A DNA stretch of 64,000 nt. It comes from Isoetes taiwanensis. Taxonomy: Eukaryota > Streptophyta > Lycopodiopsida > Isoetales > Isoetaceae. The notes below the pieces were generated by a model. That model ran no database searches. It saw only the letters and a program-made list of their open reading frames with translations, and had not been told where the DNA came from. The position numbers and the translations under genes are program-made. Within the stretch, counting starts at the first letter, position 1. Each line of letters starts with the position of its first letter. Below, in pieces: positions 17,388 to 28,832 of the stretch. The stretch spans positions 124,001-188,000 of the forward strand of contig JAJEKV010000289.1 in assembly GCA_021234155.1 (NCBI GenBank), in the 5' to 3' direction.

Positions 17388-18720
17388 CTACGCCGGGCGA
17401 AGTTCGCCGGTGGCGCGGTCCGCTGAAAGAACTCTGACTCTCATTTGGAATATCCGCCCTGATCCTTTCGCGCACTTCCTTTTCCGCCCCGCAATACTTG
17501 TGCCGCTTTCAATGAATGCTGGCCGCACAACCCAAAACCCGACGCCTTTTCCCTTCGTGTCTTCCTCGACTTCCACCAACAACTCACCGGCCGATTGGCC
17601 GAATGGTATGACATCCGTAGGCATTGGATCTCGCAACAGATGTCACACCATCAAGTTCAGAATCTCCAAAGATGTGTGCTGGAAAAACTCCCTGTGGTTG
17701 AACAAGACGGCATCTCCAGAGCAAACTTTCAGGCATCTGATGTCCAGCAGCAGCTTGTGTGATATCCCTAATGGATAATACTGAGCCAGCCACTCCATCT
17801 TCTGGGCTCCTCTCTGTGATTTCCTAATCTGCTCAACTGGATCCAAGAATTGGGAATCGACCATATCTCCCTCTTCTTCAGCATCTGAATCCTCCCATGT
17901 ACTCTCATCTGCTTCATCTGCATTCCTGTTCGGAGTTTTTTCTTTCTGAACTACAACATCCTTGGTAACTGCCGAGTGCTTTAGAGTCTTTAGCACGCTG
18001 GACGTAAAGCTCCCGGTGTTGAACAGCTTCTCCCTCACCCTGGAAACCTCCATTCCAAGCTCCCTGGATGTCAGGGTTCCGGCCTCCTTCATCCCTTCAG
18101 ATCTTTCCACCCAAGGTTCTGACAATTTAAAGGCGCCGGCCTTTTGTCGGTCCCCTTCGACTTGCTCATTAAAGAGTGAGAGTAATTGGATACTGATAAC
18201 TTCTTCGTGTGGTAGAACTTACCCTTCATGCAGTCTTCCACATACAATGTTAGATGCTTCGAATCTGGCGCAGAGACGGAGAGCACAACACCGACCTTCT
18301 TGTACTTGTCGCCGGAGCTCTTCTTATCCCTTTGCCACAGAAACAGATCTTTCTCCTTCCCACTTGTTGATACTTTGACATACCACCAAGAATCTGCTGG
18401 TGTATCAAGTAGCTCTGTTTCCAATCCCTCGATAACGAAGAACGGAGTTCTGCCAGTGATCACTAGCGTCTCCGCAGTGAATGCTGCAAGACAGAAGGAT
18501 GGATCAGAGAAGGTATCCTCACCGAACACAAAATTGAGAGCTCACCTGGAGTCCCTGTCTTTCTTTTCTTGGTGCCGCTTGAACCAGCATCCGCTCCGGC
18601 GCCTCGCTTCTTCGATGGAGTCGTCATATCTGTATGCCCCCGCATCCTCTTGCTGCTCGAACTCCCTTGTAAATTGAGCCTCTTCCGCGCCTTAGAGGTT
18701 TTAGGAATGCACGTAAAAAA
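17388..18720 (-). pseudogene. Accessory gene of transposon R, frameshifted, unknown function
   Basis: A minus-strand multi-exon gene of roughly 400-450 residues. The N-terminal exon (about 18720-18546) is basic and nuclear-localisation-like (PSKKRGAGADAGSSGTKKRK). A 62-bp GT-AG intron (18545-18484) joins it in frame to an exon reading TAETLVITGRTPFFVIEGLE and WWYVKVSTSGKEKDLFLWQR. The frame then shifts near 18100. The next stretch has an acidic segment (DSDAEEEGDMVDSQF) and then a hydrophobic/aromatic region ending about 17643. A further frame (17636-17388) continues it with VIPFGQSAGELLVEVEE. I recognise no family. Position beside the palindrome arrays suggests an element-encoded DNA-binding or anti-silencing factor, which is inference. 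Frameshifts make this copy doubtful as a functional gene. Confidence 0.5.
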
Positions 18721-19023
18721 GGTCGGGCGTGTTCTTAAATTTGAAATTAAGGACACACAATCATTCAAGGCAAAAAAGCGGGCTAAGGGTACAGCACGGC
18801 CAACTTTAGCCCGCCCAAACACCAATTCGAAATTCATTCATTTCCAGGGACTTAGTGAGCGCAGTGGAGATTTTCGGGTGCTTAGTTTTAGTGCGGCATT
18901 GGCGACTTTGGGGCGCACAGCAACTAGAGGCGGAGATCGACTGTTCACGGATGGCGCCACGACGCTGTAAGCTCCTAACAGCGATTTACTCTCTGTCTAG
19001 TTCTAATTGCGTGTCTTTTGCAA

Positions 19024-19254
19024 ATAGTTGATTTGATCGATGTGCACGGGGCTAAGGTAGCAAGCGGATATGAGTTGCAAGACACGGGAACACTTCACTG
19101 CAGCGCCATGGAAGAGAGATACGCGAGAATCGCTTTGATACAAGTATTTGATGGGGATGCATTGTTGATGAGGCCAACAGAAGAAGCGAAGACTCTCGGT
19201 GAGGCTGCGGGATCTGTGATACAATGGCCCAAGGAGTTCTTGCGAGAAGAGGTG
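19024..19254 (+). pseudogene. DUF8039-like exon of transposon R
   Basis: The exon is bounded by an acceptor-like TTTGCAAATAG and a donor (GAAGAG|GTGAGT at 19254/19255). It reads VDLIDVHGAKVASGYELQD, then RIALIQVFDGDALLMRPTEE, then LGEAAGSVIQWPKEFL. The order (an H-x-G-x-x-V-A-x-G start, an 'x-DAxLxxPT' middle, and a 'LGxAxGxxIxWP' end) matches what I know of DUF8039, a small plant domain often found in or near CACTA-type transposon genes. There is no full gene around it: I see only this exon. It could instead be a host gene fragment. The family assignment is from memory of the pattern and is moderate. Confidence 0.42.
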
Positions 19255-19867
19255 AGTTTCAGAGATTCCTGTTTCATTATGTGTGTAGAACATGCCAGAT
19301 GTGTATAGAACATGGAACTGCTCGAAAGCTCGCCGGATTTATTGTTTCCTTGTCCAGCATATTTCAGCGTCGAGAGATGAAATATACTCTCTGGGTTGAG
19401 AGATGCTGGGCACGGAAACAATGGATCGGAGTAACACGCGAACAGCTCCCTGTTTTGATCATGGAACTGTTCGACAGCTCGCCCGATTTATGGTTTCCTT
19501 GTTGAGCATACTTCAGCGTCGAGATACTCTCTATGTTGAGAGATGCTCAGCAAGGGAACTATAAATCGGAGCAACTCGCGAACAGTTTCATCTGTCTGTA
19601 TTTTTGCTTGGAATGCCTGTTTAGAAGCAAAGGGATCCATCCAGTCCGAGTATCTGTTAGGCATGCTAGTTGTGTATAGATCATGCTAGGTCTATGGCCT
19701 TAGGGATGCAGTTCAAATGCATCCCCCTGTGGTTAGTCGCAGAGGCCTCCACCCAGTCCGGGCCACTCCCCTTCGCAATATTCGAGGAAGATGGTTCAAA
19801 GGAGAGTGGCTCAGACAGGCTAGAGGCAGCTAGGACTAAACCTCGGCCTCTTTGTGAGACTAGCGGA

Positions 19868-20850
19868 TCTTCTCGACTCACGAGTCGACAAAACAGCCTT
19901 AAGGGATGGATTTCCTGTGGTTAGGAGAATTGGCACAGGAGAATTGTATGGCTAAGGGATTCTCGACTTGCGAGTCGAGAATCCCAGTGTTGGCTTGCTG
20001 CCTGCATTCTCGACTCGCAAGTCGAGAATGCCTTAGCCAGCGAAAACACCAGGTAGTACTCCTGGAGTGCTGGCTGGTTAAGGCATTCTTGACTCGCGAG
20101 TCGAGAATGCAGACAGCAAGCCAACCTATGGCATTATCGAGTCTTCAGTAGAGAATAAACTTGTTGGCTAGCTGAGGCCTTAAGGATGCCTACGACCAGA
20201 CACAGGAGAATTGGCTGGCTAAGGGATTCTCGACTTGCGAGTCGAGAATGCACTAGAAAACATGTCGAGAAAGCCCCCTGTAGTTAGACCCAGAGGCCTG
20301 CAGACATTCAGGGGCACTTCCCTTCGCAATACTCGAGGAAGATAGTTTGAAGGAGAGTGGCTAAGACTGTCTGCAGGCACCTGGGACAAGACACAGCCGG
20401 GAATGCTGTGTGAGACTAGCGGGTCTTCTCGACAAATGAGTCGAGAAGACAGCCAGCACGTCTGTGGTTAGTCGCAGAGGCCTCCACCCAGTCGGAACTA
20501 GTCCCCTTCGCAATATTCGACGAAGATGGTTCGAAGGAGAGTGGCTCGGACTGGGTGGAGGCACCTGCGACCGGACACAGAGCCATTGGCTGTGTATGAC
20601 ATTCTCGACTCGCGAGTCGAGAATGCACAAAGGCTGCAGCTGGCTTTCGAGGACTAGAAAGATGTTGGGTAGCTGTCTGCATTCTCGACTCGCGATTCGA
20701 GATTGCCTCAACTAGCCAACAGCCCAGGGTGTACACTCCCTGTTCTCGCCTCGGGAGTCGAGAAATTCTCGACTCGCGAGTCGAGAAGAAGGCTTGTACT
20801 TCCTGAATTGTTGGCAAGCTGAGGCATTCTCGACTCGCGAGTCGAGAAAG
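19868..20850. repeat. R palindrome array, block 2 (CTCGACTCGCGAGTCGAG)
   Basis: About eleven copies, near 19869, 19962, 20008, 20083, 20227, 20426, 20602, 20683, 20744, 20766 and 20827. They are flanked by CATT/GATT...AATG or TT...AA, so the longest copies are 22-bp perfect palindromes. Between them, larger direct repeats recur (CAGAGGCCTCCACCCAGTC, CCCTTCGCAATATTCGA near 19740, 20300 and 20480). The repeats are CpG-rich. Confidence 0.92.
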
Positions 20851-21837
20851 CCGGGTGTAGTCTGCACCTTTCCTGCAAGGGAGGATATTCTGTGAGTTAG
20901 AAAGATTTGCAATTTATGTAAAGCAAATCCTGTTCTTAGATCATAGTTAGAAACATTCATTCATAGTTATGTTCTGTTATGAAACATTCATAGTTAGTTT
21001 TGCTATTTCTGTTGTGAATCATTCATAGTAATGTTCTGTTACTGCTCTGCAATTTTTTTCTTCCTATCACCTGTCTCTGAGGATTCCTAGTTCGATTGCT
21101 TGCCACTAGTCTTACCACTAGTCTTACTTATGCCTGTACAAGGTATTCAATTAAACAAAAACTAAGAAGAAGAAAACAAAAACAGAAAACAAAATAAAAA
21201 CAAAACAGAAAACAGTGAATAGATGTGAAATAGAGTGAAACAGTGGAGACAAAAGAGAACATATTAAAAAAACGTACCTGGAAGCTCCCGTGTTTGATTC
21301 CATGTTTGAACAGGCGTTTGCAAAGCGAGAATAGGGATTTGTTGGGCTGGAAATTGAAACAGGGGATAGTAAGAACCTCTAATAAAAGAATATAAGTAAG
21401 AGTGCAGTAAAGGACTTACAAAAAACTAAAAAGAAGCAATAAAAAAAGCTATAAACTTACAGAGAAGAACCTCACTTGCAGTAACGCTCGCTCAAACACT
21501 CAAACTGCGCGAAAACCTCGGCGCTAGATGCGTCCCGATCCGTCGACCAGGCTGCTGTCATAAGAAGACGTCGGAATTGAGTGATTGGAGGGATCGCCAA
21601 GGGCGGAGCTCCAGAGATGGAATGGAAAAACAGAACAGAGAAAGAATGAATGGATGAATGGGTCGCGGGGGAAGAGGAAGAGGGTGCAGTTATTTCGGCT
21701 GCACCCTCGAACCTCGATAAAGTGCCATTATGACACCCTGTCACGTGTGGGCCATGCGGTCCGTGACCTGGGTGTCCGGATTGCTGATGTGGCAATGTCA
21801 GCGGTCGCTGACGAGGCGCCACGTGGGCCATGTTTTT

Positions 21838-22060
21838 AATGGTTATATGGTTATAATGGTTTTAATGGTTAATGGTTATAATGTTTTTAATGGTTAATGG
21901 TTATAATGGTTATATGGTTATAATGTTTTAATGTTTTTAATGGTTATATGGTTTTAATGTTTTTAATGGTTATATGGTTGTAATGTTTTTAATGGTTCTA
22001 TGTGGTTTTAATGGTTTAAATGGATTTACTGGTTTTAATAATTGTATATGGTTTTAATGT
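21838..22060. repeat. Degenerate (AATGGTTATATGGTT)n repeat
   Basis: A run of ATGGTT, ATGTTTTTA and ATATGGTT variants directly upstream of the transposase coding exon. It is probably intronic, because a splice acceptor (TTTCATTCAG) follows at 22067-22076. Confidence 0.9.
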
Positions 22061-22076
22061 GTGCTCTTTCATTCAG

Positions 22077-23872
22077 GGAGCATGTGAGATGAGCAAAATG
22101 GAGCCAAGGAAGCCCAGCACAGGACATTGCCCTAGGCTCCAATGGAGGAAGATGGCCTACTTATTGTTGCACCTTTGCAACGAGACGGTATTTGCAGAGG
22201 GCATCATAACTGCAGTTGATCCTTTTGATAGTGTGAATGATGAAAGGCTGGGAGATGATCATCTTGGAGTTGGCATTGTGAAGCTTCTTATCCAAGTTGA
22301 TACAATCATGTCCCAGGGAAGCTCTAGTGATTGCATTGTGTGCTCTGGGTTGTTGGAGTCCCAAACACAGTTAAGATGGCCAATTAGATATATTACACAC
22401 AAGAATGGTGAGAGTTTGGAATGCACTACTGAACTACATACCCCAAGGCCCACCCCAGGCCATGTGCAAGATTTGGTGGTGGATGAGCATCCTTTGATCA
22501 CAAGGAAGAGGCGCTATGTTTTTCATAAAAGGCAGCCAAGGGTGCCCAAGAGGCCTAGAAGTGACAAATATTTAGAAAGGATGGAAAATATGGCCCCAAC
22601 CAAAGAAAACCTAGAGGCAATTAGGGGACAAGAGTGGTGCAACCTAGATTGCACAGTCCAGTACAGTGTGGATGACCTCGTGCAGATAAGGTCCCAATAC
22701 ATTGGACAGCTTCAGAAAGATAGGATTAATTTCATCTACTCCTTGTGTAGGAATTCCAGCTATGATGAAGACACAGGAAGGTTACTATATCAATTGAGGG
22801 GCCTAAAGGTATGTATGAGAGCATTGAGATGGATTCTTGGCGTGAGCAAGTCTTCATTCTACAGATACTGGGAGCACAGTTTATTCCAACATGGCAATGC
22901 ACTCACTTTGAAACCTAGAGCAAACACTCTCAAGGCCATTGCAGTGTTCGAGATCTTTGTGAGATACATGTCTCAATCTATGCCCCACAAGTCGAAGGTG
23001 AACGAGCACGGTGTGCGAGTGGTGTAAAGGGTGTTGCCACAACACTATATCCAAAAAGAGTGCCTTAAAGAGGTCAACTCTATCTAGAAACTACTGGAGG
23101 TAGGCCTCTTTCTCAATCACATTTCAGCAAGTTATGGAGCACTCACTTCTCAGACGTGAGTGTCCTGCAACACATGCCATTCTCAAAGTGCAACACTTGC
23201 ATTCAACTCAAGGATACACTTGCATCAACTGCAATAGAGAAAGAAAGAATGGCAATTAGGGAGCAATTTGCAGATCACCAAAGGGACCAAATATCATGTA
23301 GACAGTTGTATTGGCAGTGGAGAACATTTTCTCAGATGCAGCCTGACAGATTTTTGTGTATAATTCATGATAAGATGGACCAACACAAGACTTTCTTGCC
23401 AAAGCTAGATCCTTTACCCAAGCGTTGTCAAAACGCTTTTCAGATGAAAGTAAGTCTGGCGGGTGTCTTAACACATGGTCATGGAACTGGAACCTATGGT
23501 CATTTTGTGCTTGATCTATGGAGGGATGATCCAAACTTCCATGTGAGCTCTATTTTCAAGTTCTTGAGAACACTAGAGAAATGATCGATAGAAGGGAGGA
23601 GGTATTCCCCATCAGGACCCATTTTTGAGGCTTTGATGGATGATCAACCGCTTTGTTACCAAAGGCAGATAAAAAAGCTCACATCCAAGGTGTCCAGTGA
23701 ATCAAGGAGGACTTGGGATGATTTCCCCTTACTTGAGAAACAACTGCCAGAGGAGCTATGTATTCAATTGGACAACTGTTGGAAAGAAAACAAGAATAGA
23801 TGGATGTTTGGGGCAATGTCATACTTGACAGCAGTGGGAGTATTCAAAGTTGTGAAAGTGGGATTCATGATG
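22077..23872 (+). pseudogene. DUF7869-like transposase of transposon R, 5' part
   Basis: The coding exon starts after an acceptor at 22076 (GGAGCATGTGAGATGAGC). Regions in order: a basic N-terminal part; a helix-turn-helix-like stretch (LKVCMRALRWILGVSKSSFYR, in two overlapping parts, about 22805-22870); then, after a TAA (23025-23027) and a frameshift near 23080, a CNTCIQLKDTL zinc-type motif (about 23191-23223); DKMDQHKTFLPKL (first acidic motif, about 23370-23408); a second shift near 23584; and QLDNCWKENKNR (second motif, about 23766-23801). This motif order is that of the DUF7869 RNase-H-like proteins known from plants, oomycetes and animals, which I infer to be transposases. Copia interrupts after VGFM; the third motif, VGHTHDDIDAFFG, follows at 37190/38585. 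Confidence 0.75.
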
Positions 23873-24182
23873 TGTCAAGGTTGCACCAAGAAAGGGAGAG
23901 AAGGGGATGCACACCAATATCCGAGAGCGCAAGCTCCCAAAACAAAAGCAAATTGGAATTGTATTGAACGTATGTGAGAATACAAGATATACAAAGGGCA
24001 GGCAATATTAATTGCTCCCGTCACCAACCACTCCTAATTATGCCGCAGCTAATTATGACAAGTGGTGGGCCGTTGCTAGACTCTGATAAGGTGCTTAGTG
24101 CTGTAAGTGCTATAAGTGCTGTAAGTGCTGATACATCACGTCTAGCAGCAAGATGGTGATCTCGATATCATATATCTCGACA
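23873..24182 (-). repeat. Copia 3' LTR (complete)
   Basis: 310 bp. On the plus strand it runs TGTCAAGGTTGC to ATCTCGACA, with TGATG on its left. Imperfect GTAAGTGCT/ATAAGTGCT repeats lie at about 24096-24130. Confidence 0.92.
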
Positions 24183-24200
24183 CTCCTCCTTGATGAGAGG
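24183..24200 (-). other. Copia polypurine tract
   Basis: Minus strand reads ATCAAGGAGGAG immediately inside the 3' LTR, the expected place and composition of the plus-strand priming site. Confidence 0.75.
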
Positions 24201-24229
24201 TCACCATCTCCACGCTCAACCTCCTCCTC

Positions 24230-26498
24230 CTGGAGATGAGATCTGGAATATCTATCAAGACCAATACCAAGTCGATGTCGCTCAAAGAGCTCTCGAGCCA
24301 AAGGCTTAGTCAAGAGATCTGCAGTATTGTCCCGTGTAGGAACATGCTCAATCTGAACCTGTTTATCAGCCACAAGGTCCCTTACGAAATGATAATGCTT
24401 GGGAACATGCTTAGATTTTGGATGTCGAACTTCAGAGGAGCACCAATCAATGCCCCCTTTCCATGAGCATCCTTGCTGGTCCAGGAGTGCATTGCCCAAT
24501 GCCGGCAAGAAAGTCCTTGAAACTAATGATCTTACGGGCTGCTGTAGATGCTGCAACATGCTCTGCTTCAGTGGATGAAAAAGATACATGCCCCTGTTTC
24601 TTGCTGATCCAAGCAATGGCAGCATTGGCAAGCAGAAAACAAATGCCGGATGTGGACCTGGAGTTGTCTATCACATCGCTAAGTGAGGAATCACTATATG
24701 TCAGCAATGAAAAAGCATCACTATTGCTGCGATATGTAAGGCCATAATCAGCAGTACCCTTTAAGTAGCGAAGAATGTGCTTGGCCATATGACCTGGATC
24801 TGCTGAAAATTGGCTTAGAGCTATAACATCAAATGCAATATCAGGTCTGGTGCAAACCATGCAATACATGAGGCTGCCAATCAATTGCCGAAATGGAACT
24901 TTTGCCATAGAAAGACATTCAGCATCAGATTGTGGACAATCTTTCTTAGTGAGAAGAGTACCTGGAGTCATAGGAACTTTAGATGGATTGCAATCAGCCA
25001 TGCCAAAGCGCTCAAGCATTTCTTCAATGTACTTCTTTTGAGAGATATGAAGAATCCCATTTTTCCGGTCTCTTGCAATTTGCAACCCCAAACAATAGCG
25101 AGCTTCACCCAAGTCTACCATTGGAAACTTAGCAGCAAGCCTTGTCTTGAATTCAGCAATGTGCTCATTATTGTTGCCTATGAGCAAGGAATCATCCACA
25201 TACAAAGCAATGATGAGTAAGAACTTGCCTTGACGACGGATGTAGACATTATAATCAGCCTCAATAGGCTGGAATCCTTGGTCTTTGAAGAAAGAATCTA
25301 TGGTCTTGTACCAGGCACGTGATGCTTGCTTTAACCCATAAAGTGCCTTCGTCAATTTGCATACTAAATGCTCAGCACCAGCTTTGACATAACCCTGAGG
25401 TTGCTTCATATATATTTCTTCATCAAGTTTGCCATTAAGAAATGCTGTCTTGACATCTGTTTGATGAACCTCAAGATTATGATGAGCAGCAAATGCAAGA
25501 AGAATGTGAATGCTCATCATTTTGACCACTGGAGAAAATGTTTCCAAGTAATCAATGCCATATTGCTGGCTGAAACCCTGTGCAACCAGGCGCGCTTTGT
25601 AGCTGCTGATGGTGCCATCAGGATGGAGCTTGCATTTGTAGACCCATTTGTTACCAACAACCTTCCTATCATGAGGAAGAGGAACCAAATCCCAAGTGCC
25701 ATTTTGAACAATAGAATCCATTTCGTGGTCCATTGCCTGCTGCCAATGAGGTGCAGCAGCACATGAAATAGCTTCGCGATAGCTAGTGGGTTCACTGATA
25801 ATAGCAGCACCACAAAACTCCATAATGCTGGGCATAATTTCAGCATAGAAAGCAAACCTTTGAGGAGGAAAACGTTTCCTTTTACCTCGACCAAGTTCTT
25901 CTTCAACTCCTCCTTGATCAAGATGATCAAAATCACCTCCTGGATCAGATGGGTCAAGATCTCCTCCTTGATTGGATGTGTCAAGATCTGCATCGTGATC
26001 AGGAAACAGGGGTGCTGGAAGCACTGCAGGTGCTGGGACTGCTGCAGGTGCTGGAATATTAGAAACTGAGTCCGATGGATTGGAAGCTATGGCATCATCT
26101 GTTATCCATGCAGAGATATCAAGAAATTCCACATTAGGAGTTTTTGAACCTTGCTGAAATGCCGAAACATCTTCATGGAAAATAACATCCCGACTAACAC
26201 AAAGCTTCTTGGTATCTGGATCAATCAGCCTATAACCATGCTTGCACTGGTCCGAGAAACCCACAAAGATCATTTTCTTGCTGGTATGCTCAAGTTTCTT
26301 ACGATTAGCTTTGGAAATAAGCATAAAGCCAGCACATCCAAAGACACGCAAGTGAGACAAATTTGGCTTTATGCCAGTGAAAGCTTGTTCAGGAGTCTGA
26401 TTTTTCACAGCAACAGTGGGCAATCTATTGAGAAGGTAAACTGAAAACCTTACTGCTTCAGCCCAAAATTGAATGGGTGCTGAGGATTGAGTGAGCAA
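24230..26498 (-). pseudogene. Copia reverse transcriptase and RNase H
   Basis: The main open frame (26498-24447, 683 aa) begins in the integrase C-terminal part (FWAEAVRFSVYLLNRLPT, GCAGFMLISKANRKKLE). It then has a variable acidic linker and an RT of Copia type: WVYKCKLHPDGTISSYKARL, QTDVKTAFLNGKLDEEIYM and the catalytic YVDDSLLIG. RNase H follows with TYSDSSLSD and SSTEAEHVAAS. The end shifts frame near 24460 into HVPTRDNTADLLTKPLA, the usual Copia terminus, ending about 24230. The 5' end is shifted relative to the integrase frame near 26480. Two frameshifts make it non-functional, but the 683-codon open frame suggests a fairly young copy. Confidence 0.93.
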
Positions 26499-27160
26499 GA
26501 ACGTGCCATGTCAACAATGCTGCGATTCTTCCGTTCAGCAACGCCATTATGTTGTGGAGTATGAGGCTCGGTAAGTTGGCGCTCAATACCATGATCAGCA
26601 CAAAAATGATTGAATGCTTGACTGGTAAATTCTCCACCATTATCAGATCTAAGCTTCTTAATCTGATGGGCTACTTGATTCTCAACAAGCGCTTTCCATT
26701 CTTGGAAATGGGCAAATGCATCAGATTTCCGCTTCAAGAAATAGACCCATGTTTTCCTGCTCAAATCATCAATGAATGTCAGAAAATAATAGGCACCCGA
26801 AAGAGAAGGAACATGAGTTGGACCACAAAGATCCGTGTGTACTAATTCAAGAAGAGCAGTAGCACGAGAGCCAATGAGAGTAAAGGATCTGCGGTGCTGT
26901 TTGCCCAATGCACAAGCCTCAGAACTTGCAAGAGTAGGGTGCTGATGAAGATCAAAACCGTCTACAAGTTGAGGCAGCTGATTGATTGCTTTAAGACTGA
27001 TGTGTCCAAGCCTCTTATGCCACAGATCACAGGTACCATTACCAGCAGCTACAAGAACAACTTGGTCAGCATATTCTTGGCCCAAATGGTAGAGATTACC
27101 CGTACGAATAGCACGAGCAAGGCTCTTTTCTGTAACTGCTGCGAACAATGCAGTCGTCAC
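26450..27160 (-). pseudogene. Copia integrase
   Basis: Reads the pre-integrase zinc region (DLWHKRLGHISLKAINQLP), then the integrase core with its three acidic positions in HTDLCGP, LRSDNGGEF and PHTPQHNGVAERKNR. The frame is separated from the protease by a shift near 27150 and from the downstream RT frame by another near 26480. Order and spacing are standard for a Copia polyprotein. Confidence 0.92.
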
Positions 27161-27467
27161 TATCAAAGATAACTCTTGTGCCCATATCAGTAAGACGTGC
27201 AACAGAAATCAGATCTTTACACAAAGTAGGAGCATACATTACCCCTTTTAGAGTGAAATTACCAAGACTTGTGGGTACTTGAATGTCACCCATTCCGCAG
27301 ATTTTATGCTCACTATTGTCGCCGATTTGAACAATGTGATTGGAAGAGGTAGGTCTGAAACTTTCAAACCAATCTTTGTGCCAACTAATATGAGTTGTAG
27401 CACCAGAATCCATGATGAATTTGATAGAGCGAGGGGCTGCCACTTGTTTACAAAGATAGACATACAT
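27096..27467 (-). pseudogene. Copia aspartic protease
   Basis: Contains the active-site motif FIMDSGATTHIS (Asp-Ser-Gly in place of Asp-Thr-Gly, common in Copia) and the following flap region (GVMYAPTLCKDLISVARL). It reads on from gag after a frame change at about 27455 and loses frame again near 27150. Confidence 0.88.
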
Positions 27468-28117
27468 TGGCTACGCTCACTTCTTCAACAATTTGGGCCA
27501 CATTGGCTGAAGCTTTGTTTGTCTCCAAAGCTTTCAGTTTGTGCTCAAGATCCTTCATCTTCTTCCTACACTCTGCTGCGGTATGATTGCCTTTCTTGCA
27601 ATAGTCACAAACCTGCTGCTTGGATGCTGTGCCTTTGCTGTCAGCACCCTTGAAGGCATTGCTGCTATTGTTATTCTTCTTTTTCTTAGCTTTCTCATTC
27701 CCTTTTGCATAGGACTTAGGCTCAGAATGACCTGCAAAGAAAGCATTGTGCTCGTCTTTGATAATCCCAACATCCTTCCTCATCATGATCTCCTCCTTGA
27801 AGGAAGTGATTGCACGATTGAGATCCATGTCGGCAATTTGCATGAGATTGCTGCGCAAAGCATGGAAAGAATTGGGTAAGGATCTAAGAAAGAAGAATAA
27901 TTGCAATGAAGGAGAGATCTTATTCTCTTCTCCAGAGGCTTCAATCTGCCGAAAGGTGTTCTTCATGCAGTCTGCGAATTTGTCAAGACTCTCGGTCTCT
28001 TCCCAGCGCATATTCACCACTTCAGCATACAAATGCCCAATTTGTGTATGGGTCTTCTTTTCATGCTCTTGGATGAGAGCATTCCATAAATCATGGCTGT
28101 TCTCCTTCTGAACCTCA
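27448..28117 (-). pseudogene. Copia gag, C-terminal part with zinc knuckle
   Basis: Contains DLWNALIQEHEKKTHTQIG, then LDKFADCMKNTFRQIEASG, a basic stretch and a CCHC zinc knuckle (CDYCKKGNHTAAEC, about 27600-27560) that would bind genomic RNA. It joins the N-terminal part (28668-28403) once the MITE at 28122-28402 and one TCAA are removed, giving an uninterrupted AESLLDEVQKENS. Confidence 0.88.
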
Positions 28118-28121
28118 TCAA

Positions 28122-28402
28122 GGGTCAAAGCATAGAGGTGGGGGACACTTTTTATGTCCTGGACACTCGGTGCTTAGTGGGTGCTTTCTGGGGACCTTTT
28201 CTTTGTATTTTGAAAAAATATTTTTATTTTATTTTTTTAATATTTTTCCTTGAAACGCATTAATATTACACCTTTGAATACAAATTTTCAGCTTTAACGG
28301 ACTTACAGAAAAAAAGATAAAAATAAATAAAATTTTCAGCATTGGGTGCTTAGTGGGTGCTTAACTGGCGTAAAAGTGGCCCCCAGCTCCATGCTTTGAC
28401 CC
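28122..28402. mobile_element. 281-bp MITE inside Copia gag (TCAA target duplication)
   Basis: Terminal inverted repeats of about 31 bp: the left end starts GGGTCAAAGCATAGAGGTG, and the reverse complement of the right end starts GGGTCAAAGCATGGAGCTG. TCAA flanks both sides (28118-28121 and 28403-28406). Excision in silico restores the gag frame. A GGTGCTTAGTGGGTGCTT motif occurs near both ends (28169, 28345). It is non-coding, with no family name assigned. Confidence 0.88.
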
Positions 28403-28668
28403 TCAAGAAGAGATTCGGCAACAGAAAGCCCAATCGTAGCCATAGCCTTGTCATCCCGGCGTTGCCAAGCATCAAGAACAGATTTATTCTTGCCATCCGA
28501 TGCAAGCTCAGGTGCTGGTTCTTGGCCACTAACAATTCCCCAACCTCCTTCAGCCTTAAGAATGAGAGTCATTCTTCTCTTCCATTGCTGGAAACCTGTG
28601 CCATCGAAGATTTGAATCACACGACCGCCAGGGAAGGTAATCTGGTTGTAGCTTGCATCCTTCTCCAT
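28403..28668 (-). pseudogene. Copia gag, N-terminal part
   Basis: Starts at an ATG (28668), 38 bp inside the primer-binding site. It reads FDGTGFQQWKRRMTLILKAE, the usual Copia gag start, then AWQRRDDKAMATIGLSVAES before the MITE. The frame continues at 28117. Confidence 0.85.
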
Positions 28669-28706
28669 TGCTGTGTTGATCTTGAATCAATCTCAGCACA
28701 CCTAGT

Positions 28707-28718
28707 GCTCTGATACCA
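28707..28718 (-). other. Copia primer-binding site, initiator Met-tRNA type
   Basis: Minus strand reads TGGTATCAGAGC immediately after the 5' LTR. This is the standard plant Copia site complementary to the 3' end of initiator Met-tRNA. It fixes the LTR boundary at 28719. Confidence 0.95.
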
Positions 28719-28803
28719 TGTCAAGGTTGCACCAAGAAAGGGAGAGAAGGGGATGCACACCAATATCCGAGAGCGCAAGCTCCCAAAACAAAAGCAAATT
28801 GGA
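28719..28803 (-). repeat. Copia 5' LTR, inner 85 bp
   Basis: Matches 23873-23957 of the 3' LTR. It stops after AAATTGGA, where transposon D begins; the remainder of this LTR lies at 36977-37186 and, in the tandem copy, 38357-38581. Confidence 0.95.
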
Positions 28804-28832
28804 CATTAGAGAAAATTTGGGGTCTCATATGG
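28804..28832 (+). repeat. Left terminal inverted repeat of transposon D
   Basis: 29 bp starting CATTAGAGAAAATTTGGGG, identical to the reverse complement of 36948-36976. Confidence 0.95.

Noticed and set aside
17030-20850. CRISPR-like array
   Set aside because: The repeats are perfect palindromes with irregular spacing and repeated spacers, in a plant transposon. There are no cas genes and no fixed repeat-spacer length.
23025-23160. Real C-terminus of an independent 335-residue protein at 23027
   Set aside because: The following frames continue the same DUF7869 motif order (CxxC, MDQxKT, LDN), so the stop is a lesion within one gene.
28707-28718. tRNA gene
   Set aside because: This is only the 12-bp Met-tRNA primer-binding complement. 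No tRNA-like cloverleaf was recognised anywhere in the window.
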